From: Rhodoferax sp.
Lineage (GTDB): Bacteria; Pseudomonadota; Gammaproteobacteria; Burkholderiales; Burkholderiaceae_C
Direction of reading: 5' to 3'
DNA: 64,000 nucleotides
Assembly: GCA_019449595.1 (NCBI GenBank)
Contig: JAGRPL010000006.1
Span: 233,451 to 297,450 of the forward strand
A model generated the notes under the pieces. The model was not told where the DNA came from. It saw only the letters and a program-made list of their open reading frames with translations, and made no database searches. Below are positions 21,323 through 30,695 of the stretch, piece after piece; the first letter of the stretch is position 1, and each line of letters starts with the position of its first letter. The translations under genes were made by a program, and so were the position numbers.

Positions 21323-22426
21323 ATGTACAAAAACCTCGCAGCCACGTTCGTGGCGGCCTGTGCTTTCTCGCTCGCACCTGTGGGTGCTTTTTCCCAGACC
21401 CAGGACACGCCCCCAGCCGCACCGTTGAAGGTCGGCTTTGTGTATGTCACGCCCCTGACCGATGCCGGCTGGGTGCGCCAGCACGAGCAGGGGCGCCTGG
21501 CCCTGGAGGCCGCCCTGGGCAAGGCCGTGCAGACCCGCTACGTGGAAAACGTGGCCGAAGGGCCGGACGCCGAGCGTGTCATCCGCGACCTGGCACGCCA
21601 GGGCCACACACTCATCTTCACGCCCAGCTTTGGCTACATGGAGCCCACGCTCAAGGTGGCGCAGGAGTTTCCGGACGTGAAGTTCGAGTCCATCACCGGC
21701 TACAAGACAGCGCCCAACGTAGCCGCGGCCAATGCGCGCTATTACGAAGGACGCTACCTGGCCGGCATTGCCGCCGGGCGCATGACCCGCAGCAATCTGG
21801 CGGGGTATGTGGCGGGTTTCCCCATTCCCGAAGTGCTGCAGGGTATCAACGCCTTCACGCTGGGCATGCGCTCGGTCAATCCCCAGGCGCAGGTCAAGGT
21901 GGTGTGGCTCAATGAGTGGTTCAACCCTACGCGCGAGCGCGACGCCGCCATGACCCTGTTCAACCAGGACGTGGACGTGATCGCCTTCCACACCGGCTCC
22001 ACCGCCGTCATGGCCGCCGCCCAGGAGCGCGGCAAGCTGGCCGTGGCCTACCACTCCGACATGCGCAAGATCGCGCCCGACGCCCAGATCGTGGCCGTCA
22101 CCCACCAGTGGGGCGACTACTACATCCGGCGCGCCCGCGCCGTGCTGGCCGGTACCTGGAAGAGCGGCACCGTGTGGGGCGGCGTGCGCGAGGGCATGAT
22201 CCGCGTGGGCGACTTTGGCTCCAAAGTGCCCAAGGCCGTGCAGGCGGAAGTGCTGGCACGCCAGAAAGACATTGCCCGTGGCACCTTGCACCCGTTCCAT
22301 GCCACCCAGGTGGTGCGAGATAACGAGGGCCACCCGGTGATCGAGAAGGGCCAGACGCTGAGCGACGCCCAGATTCTGGGCATGAACTGGCTGGTGGAGG
22401 GCGTGCAGGGAAAACCCGGCCATTAG
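21323..22426 (+). CDS. BMP family ABC transporter substrate-binding protein (second copy, no lipobox)
   Basis: Paralogous to the 6487 gene (PSFGYMEPTLKVAQEFPDVKFESITGYKTAPN); Sec-type signal peptide. Confidence 0.9.
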   Translation: MYKNLAATFVAACAFSLAPVGAFSQTQDTPPAAPLKVGFVYVTPLTDAGWVRQHEQGRLALEAALGKAVQTRYVENVAEGPDAERVIRDLARQGHTLIFTPSFGYMEPTLKVAQEFPDVKFESITGYKTAPNVAAANARYYEGRYLAGIAAGRMTRSNLAGYVAGFPIPEVLQGINAFTLGMRSVNPQAQVKVVWLNEWFNPTRERDAAMTLFNQDVDVIAFHTGSTAVMAAAQERGKLAVAYHSDMRKIAPDAQIVAVTHQWGDYYIRRARAVLAGTWKSGTVWGGVREGMIRVGDFGSKVPKAVQAEVLARQKDIARGTLHPFHATQVVRDNEGHPVIEKGQTLSDAQILGMNWLVEGVQGKPGH

Positions 22427-22457
22427 CCCGGTTCAAGCCCGGTTTAAGCTTGGGCCC

Positions 22458-23780
22458 ATGAAAGCCTACCGCGCCTGCCTTCTCTGGTTTGCCCCGCACA
22501 GCGAGGGGCCGGCCCGTGCCCTGCTGGAGGAAGATGGCCTGCTGGTGGTGGGCCCCAATGCGGCGGGCGTGCAGGTGGTGCAGGCGGTGGGCGCTTACCG
22601 CGACGTGGCGGGCCGCTACCCGGACGTGCCGGTGGAGCACTTCCCGGGGCGCATCATTGCGCCGGGTTTCGTGGATCTGCACACCCATTACCCGCAGACC
22701 AACGTGATAGGGTCTCCCGCCGAGGGGCTGCTGCCCTGGTTGGAGTACTACACATTTCCAGAGGAAAAACGCTTTGCAGCGCCCGACTACTGTGCGCAGG
22801 CAGCTACGTTTTTCATAGCAGAACTGCTGCGCAACGGTGTGACGACGGCGTTTGCCTTCGCCACCTCGCACCCCGCATCGGTCGACGCCCTGTTCAGTGC
22901 GGCCCAGGCCCGGCACCTGCGCCTGGTCACCGGCCTGTGCCTGATGGACCGCCACGCCCCGGCGGAGCTGCTGAACCAGCCCGTGGCGGGTGCAGCGGCC
23001 GATGCCACCGAGCAGAGCCTGCTGGACTCCGAGGCCCTGATCCAGCGCTGGCACGGCCAGGGCCGCCTGGGTTACGCCATCACACCCCGTTTCGCACCCA
23101 CCAGCACCGACGCCCAGTTGCGCGGCGCGGGGGCACTGGCGGCGCGCTACCCGGACGTGTGGGTCCAGTCCCACGTGGCCGAGAACCGGCAGGAAATTGC
23201 CTGGGCGCGTACGCTGTTTCCTGCTTCGCGCAGCTACCTGGCCACGTATGCCGATTTCGGCCTGATGCGCCCGCGCGCCCTCTACGCCCACTGCATCCAC
23301 TTCGACGATGACGATCGTGCTCTGATGCGCGACACCGGGGCGGCGGCGGCGGTGAGCCCTACCAGCAACCTGTTCCTGGGCAGCGGTTTCTTCGACTATG
23401 CCGGGGCGGACCGCGCAGGCTTTGCGTACGGCCTGGCCAGCGACGTGGGCGCCGGCACCTCGTTCAGCCCGTTTCACACCATGCTGGGGGCCTACTACGT
23501 GGGGCGCGAGGGGCAGACCAAGCCGGGCGTATCCCTGCGCCCGCAGCAGCTGTGGTGGCAGCACACGGCCGGCGCCGCGCGCGCTGCGGGGCTGGACGGC
23601 GTGGTGGGCAATCTGCTGCCGGGCTGCGAGGCCGACTTTGTGGTGCTCAATCCGCAGGCCACGCCCTTGCTGGCGCGCAAGACCGCCCTGGCTGCGAATC
23701 TGGACGAACTGCTGTTCGCCCTGATCGTGCTGGGCGACGACCGGGTGGTGGAACGCACGGTGATTTCACAAGCCTTTTAG
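22458..23780 (+). CDS. guaD: Guanine deaminase (amidohydrolase family)
   Basis: GRIIAPGFVDLHTHYPQTNVIGS; HVAENRQEI; SDVGAGTSFSPFHTM. Confidence 0.87.
   Translation: MKAYRACLLWFAPHSEGPARALLEEDGLLVVGPNAAGVQVVQAVGAYRDVAGRYPDVPVEHFPGRIIAPGFVDLHTHYPQTNVIGSPAEGLLPWLEYYTFPEEKRFAAPDYCAQAATFFIAELLRNGVTTAFAFATSHPASVDALFSAAQARHLRLVTGLCLMDRHAPAELLNQPVAGAAADATEQSLLDSEALIQRWHGQGRLGYAITPRFAPTSTDAQLRGAGALAARYPDVWVQSHVAENRQEIAWARTLFPASRSYLATYADFGLMRPRALYAHCIHFDDDDRALMRDTGAAAAVSPTSNLFLGSGFFDYAGADRAGFAYGLASDVGAGTSFSPFHTMLGAYYVGREGQTKPGVSLRPQQLWWQHTAGAARAAGLDGVVGNLLPGCEADFVVLNPQATPLLARKTALAANLDELLFALIVLGDDRVVERTVISQAF
22761..22819 (-). repeat. Dispersed repeat, copy 3 (inside guaD, antisense orientation)
   Basis: Minus strand GCTATGAAAAACGTAGCTGCCTGCGCACAGTAGTCGGGCGCTGCAAAGCGTTTTTCCTC. 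Confidence 0.85.
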
Positions 23781-23828
23781 GCCTCCAGCGCCCGCGCTCA
23801 TTGCGCAGGCAGCTCTTCTTTTAGTAGC
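23771..23828 (-). repeat. Dispersed repeat, copy 4 (spans guaD stop codon and intergenic region)
   Basis: Minus strand GCTACTAAAAGAAGAGCTGCCTGCGCAATGAGCGCGGGCGCTGGAGGCCTAAAAGGCT. Confidence 0.85.
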
Positions 23829-23875
23829 GTTTGCGGCCTGCTTACAATCACCCCCAACTTAGGAGTTGTGTTCCC

Positions 23876-24448
<573 letters not shown>

Positions 24449-24466
24449 TTCCCGGCTGCTGCGTTC

Positions 24467-25858
24467 TCAGGCCGCCTTGGGCAGGTCTTCGGCCTGCAGG
24501 CGTGCCATGGCGGCCTTCAGGGCTTCGAAGCAGCGCGGGTCCAGGGCCGTGCCAACGGTCTTGGCCATCATTTCCAGCGTCTGCGGAATCGGTACCGCGC
24601 CGCGGTAGGGGCGCTCGGCCGTGATGGCGTCAAAAATATCCGCCGTGGTGATGATGCGGGTTTCCAGATGGATGTCTTCGGCCGTGAGGCCCCGCGGGTA
24701 GCCACGGCCGTCGAGCCGTTCATGGTGCGCGCCGGCCACGCGGGCCAGTTCGCTGAAAGCATGGATCTTGGACAGGATGGATTCGGTCAGGCGCGCATGG
24801 TCGCGCACCGCCGCCCATTCGGCTTCGTCGAGCTTGCCGGCCTTGTCCAGCACACTGTTGCTGACCCCCAGCTTGCCCACGTCGTGCAGGAGTGCACCGC
24901 GCTTGAGCCAGCGCCGGCGCTCCAGGCTCTGGCCCAGCGCTTCGGCGATCAGGTCGGTGTACAGGGCCACGCGGGCGCTGTGGCCGCTGGTGTAGGGGCT
25001 TTTGGAGTCCACCACCTGGCCGAAGGCGGCGGCGATGTCGTCCAGGTAATCCTCGTCCAGCGGCACCACGTGGGCGGCGGGTTCCAGGGCCAGGACGGCG
25101 GTTTCGATGCCGGCTGAACCCAGGATGGACCAGAAGGCGTCGTTCGTTGCCACCGCTTCCATGGCGGCGGCCAGGGTCGGGTCGAACCACTGGCCAGAGC
25201 GACGGCGTACCTCGTCCATGGCCGCTTCGCGCCCGTCGGCCGTGTGGAACACGTCCACCACCTGGGCCAGCAGGGCAATGCGGGCATAGATGGGAATGGC
25301 CTCGCCCTGCAGCTGGTCGGGCTTGCCCTGGCCATTCCAGTGCTCGTCCAGGCTGTAGATGCCGGCGGCGACGCCTTCGGAGAAGCGAAGAAGGCGCGCG
25401 ATCTCCGCGCCGCGCTGGCATCGCGTCTGGATCAACTCCTGCGAATATTCGGGTCCGTTGCGGAAGATGTTGAGCACGCTGCGAAAGCGCTCGGCCAGGC
25501 CCGACTTCAGGCCGGTGTGCTGCAGCACGAAGCGAACCACCTGGGGCAGGCTGTCGCCCACGTGTTTGAAATCGCGCTTGAAATCCAGGTCGTCAGTCAG
25601 GTACAGCTCGCAGATGCGAGCCGCGTTGCTGCTGCAGCCCAGGTCCTTGAGCAGCAGGGTGTAGTACAGCTCCCACTGCTGGGCCTCGCTTAGGCCGATG
25701 GACCGGCCGATGTGCATGCCAATCCAGCAGCAGCGCACGCAGTGCCCCTCGGGCTGGCCTTCGGTGATGTCCAGCGCGTGGCTGAGCGCGCTGATGAGCT
25801 CGGCCAGCTTGAGCCCGGCGGCAATGGGGCTGGGGTCAACCAGGGTTCGTTGGAGCAT
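24467..25858 (-). CDS. HD-GYP domain protein, apparently with a degenerate N-terminal HD-GYP module
   Basis: C-terminal LLHDVGKLGVSNSVLDK...AGAHHERLDGRGYPRGL; N-terminal degenerate DEHWNGQGKPDQLQGEAIPIYARI. Confidence 0.85.
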   Translation of the reverse strand: MLQRTLVDPSPIAAGLKLAELISALSHALDITEGQPEGHCVRCCWIGMHIGRSIGLSEAQQWELYYTLLLKDLGCSSNAARICELYLTDDLDFKRDFKHVGDSLPQVVRFVLQHTGLKSGLAERFRSVLNIFRNGPEYSQELIQTRCQRGAEIARLLRFSEGVAAGIYSLDEHWNGQGKPDQLQGEAIPIYARIALLAQVVDVFHTADGREAAMDEVRRRSGQWFDPTLAAAMEAVATNDAFWSILGSAGIETAVLALEPAAHVVPLDEDYLDDIAAAFGQVVDSKSPYTSGHSARVALYTDLIAEALGQSLERRRWLKRGALLHDVGKLGVSNSVLDKAGKLDEAEWAAVRDHARLTESILSKIHAFSELARVAGAHHERLDGRGYPRGLTAEDIHLETRIITTADIFDAITAERPYRGAVPIPQTLEMMAKTVGTALDPRCFEALKAAMARLQAEDLPKAA

Positions 25859-25995
25859 GGAGCGAGTTTAGGCAGCCCGGGGTGGTCGTTCCGGATCTAG
25901 GGGTATTGGGGGTTGGTCCGGCTTGCTGGAGGCCGGGAAACGATCGCATCCGGGCCTGCAATACCGCGGCCCTACCACCCAACGTGAGACTAGGG

Positions 25996-26071
25996 GATAA
26001 TACGAGGCTGCCCCCAGCGTTGGGAGGCAGTCAGCTATCGGATGGATAGCACCTCCTTTTGCTATGCATGA
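25996..26071 (+). promoter_or_regulatory. Candidate structured leader of rhlE (promoter -10 GATAAT, SD hairpin, overlapping uORF)
   Basis: GATAAT 25996-26001; stem CTGCCCCCA/TGGGAGGCAG 26008-26030; stem GCTATC/GATAGC 26034-26050; uORF 26042-26071 overlaps rhlE ATG as ATGA. Confidence 0.5.
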
Positions 26072-27615
26072 CCGATTTGAATACTGAACTCACCCCCCCC
26101 GTTTCCCCCGAAGTTTCCAATGCGCTGACGGCGGATACGCCGCCGATGGCCTTTGCCCAGCTGCAACTGGCCGCACCGATTGCCCGCGCCGTGGCCGAAA
26201 TGGGGTACGAGAGCATGACGCCCATCCAGGCGCAGGCCATCCCGGTGGTCTTGACCGGCAAGGATGTGATGGGCGCGGCCCAGACCGGCACCGGCAAGAC
26301 GGCCGCTTTCGCACTGCCCTTGTTGCAGCGCATGATGAAGCACGAAAACGCCTCCACCTCGCCCGCCCGCCATCCGGTGCGCGCGCTGGTGCTGCTGCCC
26401 ACCCGCGAACTGGCCGACCAGGTTGCCCAGCAGGTGAAGCTGTACGCCAAGTACACCAACCTGCGCAGTGCGGTGGTGTTTGGTGGCATGGACATGAAGC
26501 CCCAGACCCTGGAGCTGAAAAAAGGCGTGGAAGTGCTGGTAGCCACCCCCGGCCGCCTGCTGGACCACATCGAAGCCAAGAACGCCGTCTTGAACCAGGT
26601 GGAATACGTGGTGCTGGACGAAGCCGACCGCATGCTGGACATCGGTTTTCTGCCGGACCTGCAACGCATCCTGTCCTACCTGCCCAAGCAGCGCACCACG
26701 CTCCTGTTCTCGGCCACCTTCTCGCCGGAAATCAAGCGCCTGGCCAACAGCTACCTGCAGAACCCGGTCACCATCGAAGTGGCGCGGTCCAACGCCACGG
26801 CGTCGACGGTGGAGCAGCATTTCTACAGTGTTCCCGAAGACGAGAAGCGCCACGCCCTGCACCAGATCCTGAAATCGCGCGGCATGAAACAGGCTTTTGT
26901 GTTTGTGAACAGCAAGCTCGGTTGCGCCCGTCTGGCGCGCTCGCTGGAGCGCGAGGGCCTCAAGACCGCTGCCCTGCACGGTGACAAGAGCCAGGACGAG
27001 CGCCTGAAGGCGCTGGACGCGTTCAAGAAGGGCGAGGTCGACCTGCTGGTTTGTACCGACGTGGCCGCGCGCGGCCTGGACATCAAGGACGTGCCGGCGG
27101 TGTTCAACTTCGACATCCCGTTCAATGCCGAAGACTACGTGCACCGCATCGGCCGCACCGGCCGCGCCGGCGCATCCGGCCTGGCGGTCAGCTTTGTGGG
27201 CGGCAACAACGACGCCCGTCTGGTGGCCGACATCGAAAAGCTCATCAAGACCAAGATCGAGCTGGAGGCGGTGGAGTTCGACGAGAACAGCCCCGACATC
27301 CGCCGTCAGGGCCGCATCAACGACGGCCGGCGCATGTACGCTGAAGATGGTGGCGACAATGGCCGCAGCGGCGGACGCGGCGAGCGTCGCCCGTCACGTG
27401 ACGAAGCGCCCCGCGCGCCGCGGCCCCCACGCGGCGACTACAGCCGCCCCGCGCAGGCCTCACGCGACCCCTTCTTCGACAAACCGTACGAAGCCCCTGC
27501 GGCGCAGGAAGCGGCGACACCGTCCTGGGAAGCCAGCGCACGTCCGGCAACGCGCAGCATCTCCGCCAACATCAAGCCCAAGGTCAAGGTCGCAGCGCTG
27601 TTCAAGTCACAGTGA
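26068..27615 (+). CDS. rhlE: DEAD-box ATP-dependent RNA helicase RhlE-like
   Basis: AQTGTGKTAAF, VLDEADRMLDIGF, SATF, HRIGRTGRAG; basic Gly/Arg/Pro-rich tail. Confidence 0.93.
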   Translation: MTDLNTELTPPVSPEVSNALTADTPPMAFAQLQLAAPIARAVAEMGYESMTPIQAQAIPVVLTGKDVMGAAQTGTGKTAAFALPLLQRMMKHENASTSPARHPVRALVLLPTRELADQVAQQVKLYAKYTNLRSAVVFGGMDMKPQTLELKKGVEVLVATPGRLLDHIEAKNAVLNQVEYVVLDEADRMLDIGFLPDLQRILSYLPKQRTTLLFSATFSPEIKRLANSYLQNPVTIEVARSNATASTVEQHFYSVPEDEKRHALHQILKSRGMKQAFVFVNSKLGCARLARSLEREGLKTAALHGDKSQDERLKALDAFKKGEVDLLVCTDVAARGLDIKDVPAVFNFDIPFNAEDYVHRIGRTGRAGASGLAVSFVGGNNDARLVADIEKLIKTKIELEAVEFDENSPDIRRQGRINDGRRMYAEDGGDNGRSGGRGERRPSRDEAPRAPRPPRGDYSRPAQASRDPFFDKPYEAPAAQEAATPSWEASARPATRSISANIKPKVKVAALFKSQ

Positions 27616-28464
27616 TTTGCCGGGCTGCTGTGCCGCCTGGCAGGCAACCTGGATGAGTTCCTGGGTCCAGGCACCCGCCTGGCTGCCAATGCGCAGGGCG
27701 CTCAGGGCGCCGCCCCACACGCAGCCCGTGTCCAGTGACAGCACGTCGCTGCGGCCCAGCCAGCCCAGCGTGGACCAGTGGCCGAACGCCACCGCCACGT
27801 CGGCCGTGCGTCGACCCGGCACCTCAAACCAGGGCAGATAGCCCGCCGGTGCACTGCCGGAGCTGTCCTTGGTGTCGAATTCCATCTTCCCCTTCGGCGT
27901 GCAGAACCGCAGGCGGGTCAGTGCGTTGACCACCACGCGCAACCGGTCGACGCCGGTGAGGGAGTCTTTCCAGCGCGCGGGTTCGTTGCCATACATCTGG
28001 TGCAAAAAATCCACCAGATCCGGCCCGCGCAACACCACTTCCACTTCTGCTGCCAGCTCCAGGGTTTGCCAGGCCGTCCACTGGGGCAGCACGCCCGCAT
28101 GCACCATCAGCAGGTCGCGTGTGCCAATGCTTTCAAACAGGGCCATGTTCTGCTGGCACAGCCAGGCCAGCATGGCGGAGCGGTCCGGCGCGTTCAGAAT
28201 GCCGTCCAGGGTGTCCGTGCGGTGGGGCTTGCGCACGCCATGCGCCACGGTGAGCAGGTGCAGGTCGTGGTTGCCCAGCAGGCAGCGGGCGGCGGTGCCG
28301 TAGCCCATCAGGCGGCGCAGCACGGCGGCCGAGTCGGGGCCGCGGTTGACCAGGTCACCGAGCAGGTAGATGGTGTCGCGACTGGGGGAAAAATCCAGGG
28401 TGTCGAGCAGGCGCTGCAGCGCGGTGTCGCAGCCTTGGACATCGCCAATAAGGTAAAGTGCCAT
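27607..28464 (-). CDS. apaH: Symmetrical bis(5'-nucleosyl)-tetraphosphatase
   Basis: MALYLIGDVQGCDTALQRLL...LGDLVNRGPDSAAVLRRL...LGNHDLHLL. Confidence 0.95.
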   Translation of the reverse strand: MALYLIGDVQGCDTALQRLLDTLDFSPSRDTIYLLGDLVNRGPDSAAVLRRLMGYGTAARCLLGNHDLHLLTVAHGVRKPHRTDTLDGILNAPDRSAMLAWLCQQNMALFESIGTRDLLMVHAGVLPQWTAWQTLELAAEVEVVLRGPDLVDFLHQMYGNEPARWKDSLTGVDRLRVVVNALTRLRFCTPKGKMEFDTKDSSGSAPAGYLPWFEVPGRRTADVAVAFGHWSTLGWLGRSDVLSLDTGCVWGGALSALRIGSQAGAWTQELIQVACQAAQQPGKSL

Positions 28465-28488
28465 GCTGTTTATTCTCGCTTGGGTTTC

Positions 28489-29787
28489 ATGGAATTTGTT
28501 CTGATCGTGCTGCTCACGCTGCTCAACGGCGTTTTTGCCATGTCGGAGCTGGCGTTGACGGCCAGTCGCAAGGTGCGTTTGCAGACCATGGCCGACACGG
28601 GCGACCGGGGGGCCCAGGCCGCGCTGACCCTGCTGGAGAACCCGACCCAGTTCCTCTCTTCGGTGCAGGTGGGCGTTACCTCCATCGGCATGCTCAACGG
28701 TATTGTGGGCGAGGCGGCTTTCAGTGATGGTGTGGCCCGCTGGCTGGAATCCAGCCTGCACATTGCACACCGGGCGTCTGAAATTTCAGCGACTGCACTG
28801 GTGGTGACCCTCATCACGTTCGTCACCATCCTGTTCGGCGAGCTGGTACCCAAGCGCATTGGGCAACTGTATCCGGAGCCGGTGGCGCGGGTGCTGTCGC
28901 GTCCCATGACCTGGTTTGCCACCGGTGCCAAGCCCTTTGTGCGCCTGTTGTCCGTGTGCACGCACGGCACCTTGAAGCTCCTGCGCATTGACGCCACCGA
29001 CAACCGCGCGGTGACCGAGGCCGAGATCTCCGCCAGCCTGGAGGAGGGGGTGGATGCCGGCATCATCGAGCAACATGAGCACCAGATGGTGCGCAACGTG
29101 TTCAGTCTGGACGACCGGCCCCTGACGTCCGTCATGCTGCCGCGTTCCGACATCGAGTGGCTGGACGCCGCTTCCTCCGTGGCGCAATGCCTGGAGCAGG
29201 CTAGTACCGGTGGCAGCAAGGGTGCGCACTCCTGGTACCCGGTGTGCCGCGGGTCTCTGGATCACGTGGTGGGGCTGATCAGTGTGGCGCGCCTGCTGGA
29301 ACTCGGGCCCGGGCACCCGGGCAGCGTCGGGGCGCTGATGGAACCCGCTGTGTTTGTGCCCGAAACGCTGAGTGGCATGGAGTTGATCGAGCAGTTCCGC
29401 ATCAAGGCCGCGCGCATGGTGTTTGTAGTGGACGAGTACGGTGTCGTCCAGGGCCTGCTCACACCCCATGACCTGCTCGAAGCCATTACCGGCGAGCTCA
29501 AACCCGACGCACAAACCCAGGCCTGGGCCACCCAGCAGCCGGACGGTTCCTGGCAGCTCGACGGCCTGATGCCGGTAGGCGAACTCAAGGCCCGCCTGGA
29601 TATCGACGAGCTGCCCCAGGAGGACCGGGGCCGCTACAACACGCTGGCTGGGCTGCTGATGGCCGTGTCAGGCCATTTGCCCGCCGTGGGTGAGTGCATT
29701 GAGTGTGCGCAGTGGCAGTTCCAGGTGACGGGCCTGGAGGGCAAACGCATTGACAAGGTGCGGGCCGTGCCTACAGCCGCCCACTGA
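28489..29787 (+). CDS. Hemolysin family/CNNM-CBS domain transporter-like protein
   Basis: MEFVLIVLLTLLNGVFAMSELALTASRKVRLQ; CorC_HlyC-type C-terminus; EYGVVQGLLTPHDLLEAI. Confidence 0.92.
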   Translation: MEFVLIVLLTLLNGVFAMSELALTASRKVRLQTMADTGDRGAQAALTLLENPTQFLSSVQVGVTSIGMLNGIVGEAAFSDGVARWLESSLHIAHRASEISATALVVTLITFVTILFGELVPKRIGQLYPEPVARVLSRPMTWFATGAKPFVRLLSVCTHGTLKLLRIDATDNRAVTEAEISASLEEGVDAGIIEQHEHQMVRNVFSLDDRPLTSVMLPRSDIEWLDAASSVAQCLEQASTGGSKGAHSWYPVCRGSLDHVVGLISVARLLELGPGHPGSVGALMEPAVFVPETLSGMELIEQFRIKAARMVFVVDEYGVVQGLLTPHDLLEAITGELKPDAQTQAWATQQPDGSWQLDGLMPVGELKARLDIDELPQEDRGRYNTLAGLLMAVSGHLPAVGECIECAQWQFQVTGLEGKRIDKVRAVPTAAH

Positions 29788-30541
29788 GCCGGTAGGCCAG
29801 CAGCCCCAGCCCCTCGTGCAGCACCAGCTGCCAGCGCACAATGCCGCCCTCTAGCGAGTATTCGGTCCAGGGGGTGTCCGTGCCCGTGCGAAAGTCCACC
29901 GGATAGGCCGTGACATTCCAGCCTGCCTTGGCAAAGGTCGCCATGGCACGCGGCATATGCCAGGCCGACGTGACCAGCAGCCAGGGCTGGGCGATGTTCA
30001 CCCCCGGCAATTGCGCCGTCAGCACGGCGTTTTCGTAGGTGTTGCGCGATGCCGCTTCGTATTCGATCGGCGGCTCGCTGGGTCCCAGGCTGTCAAAGAA
30101 GTTGCGCGCCCGTTCGGCTTCCGTAGGGCCGCTGCCCAGCAGGCTGCCTTCGCCGCCGGTGAACACCACGCGCAGGTGTGGGTTGCGCAGGCGGCTGGCC
30201 AGGGGCGCGGTCATGCGTTCGGCTGCATCCGTGAGCAGGGGTTGGGTGTGGGCCAGTGCCACGTGTCCCGACTCCAGTGCACCCCCCAGCACCACCATGC
30301 CCACGTAGCCACGCAGATCGGCCTGCGGAGGAATCTCGGCATACTGGGCTTCCAGCCGCCGGATCAGCAGGTCCGGTAAGGGTTGCCAGCCCGCGGCCAA
30401 CAGCACCGCCAGGGCACTCCCTGTCAGGCGGCGACCCAGGGCCGGACGGCGCCGCAACACCAGCAGGCCCCCCAGCAGGAGGGCGGCCACCCAGGCCAAT
30501 GGCTGGGTCAGAAGGGCGAGAATTTTGGCGGCAAGAAACAT
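29771..30541 (-). CDS. YdcF/ElyC family (DUF218) protein
   Basis: VVLGGALE..., SRNTYENAVLTAQL, LLVTSAWHMPRAMATFAKAG. Confidence 0.88.
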   Translation of the reverse strand: MFLAAKILALLTQPLAWVAALLLGGLLVLRRRPALGRRLTGSALAVLLAAGWQPLPDLLIRRLEAQYAEIPPQADLRGYVGMVVLGGALESGHVALAHTQPLLTDAAERMTAPLASRLRNPHLRVVFTGGEGSLLGSGPTEAERARNFFDSLGPSEPPIEYEAASRNTYENAVLTAQLPGVNIAQPWLLVTSAWHMPRAMATFAKAGWNVTAYPVDFRTGTDTPWTEYSLEGGIVRWQLVLHEGLGLLAYRLSGRL

Positions 30542-30695
30542 GGCTAGGGGTACGCTTGGTGTCGTGAAACAGGTCGGGATGGTAAGTGATGTGGCATGCG
30601 TGCCGGGTTATCCCCTAGTGGATGTCCACAATGGTGCAATCTTGGGATTCGACTAATCTTGACCGTAACGTCATCACTTCCACGGGTCGCTCACC

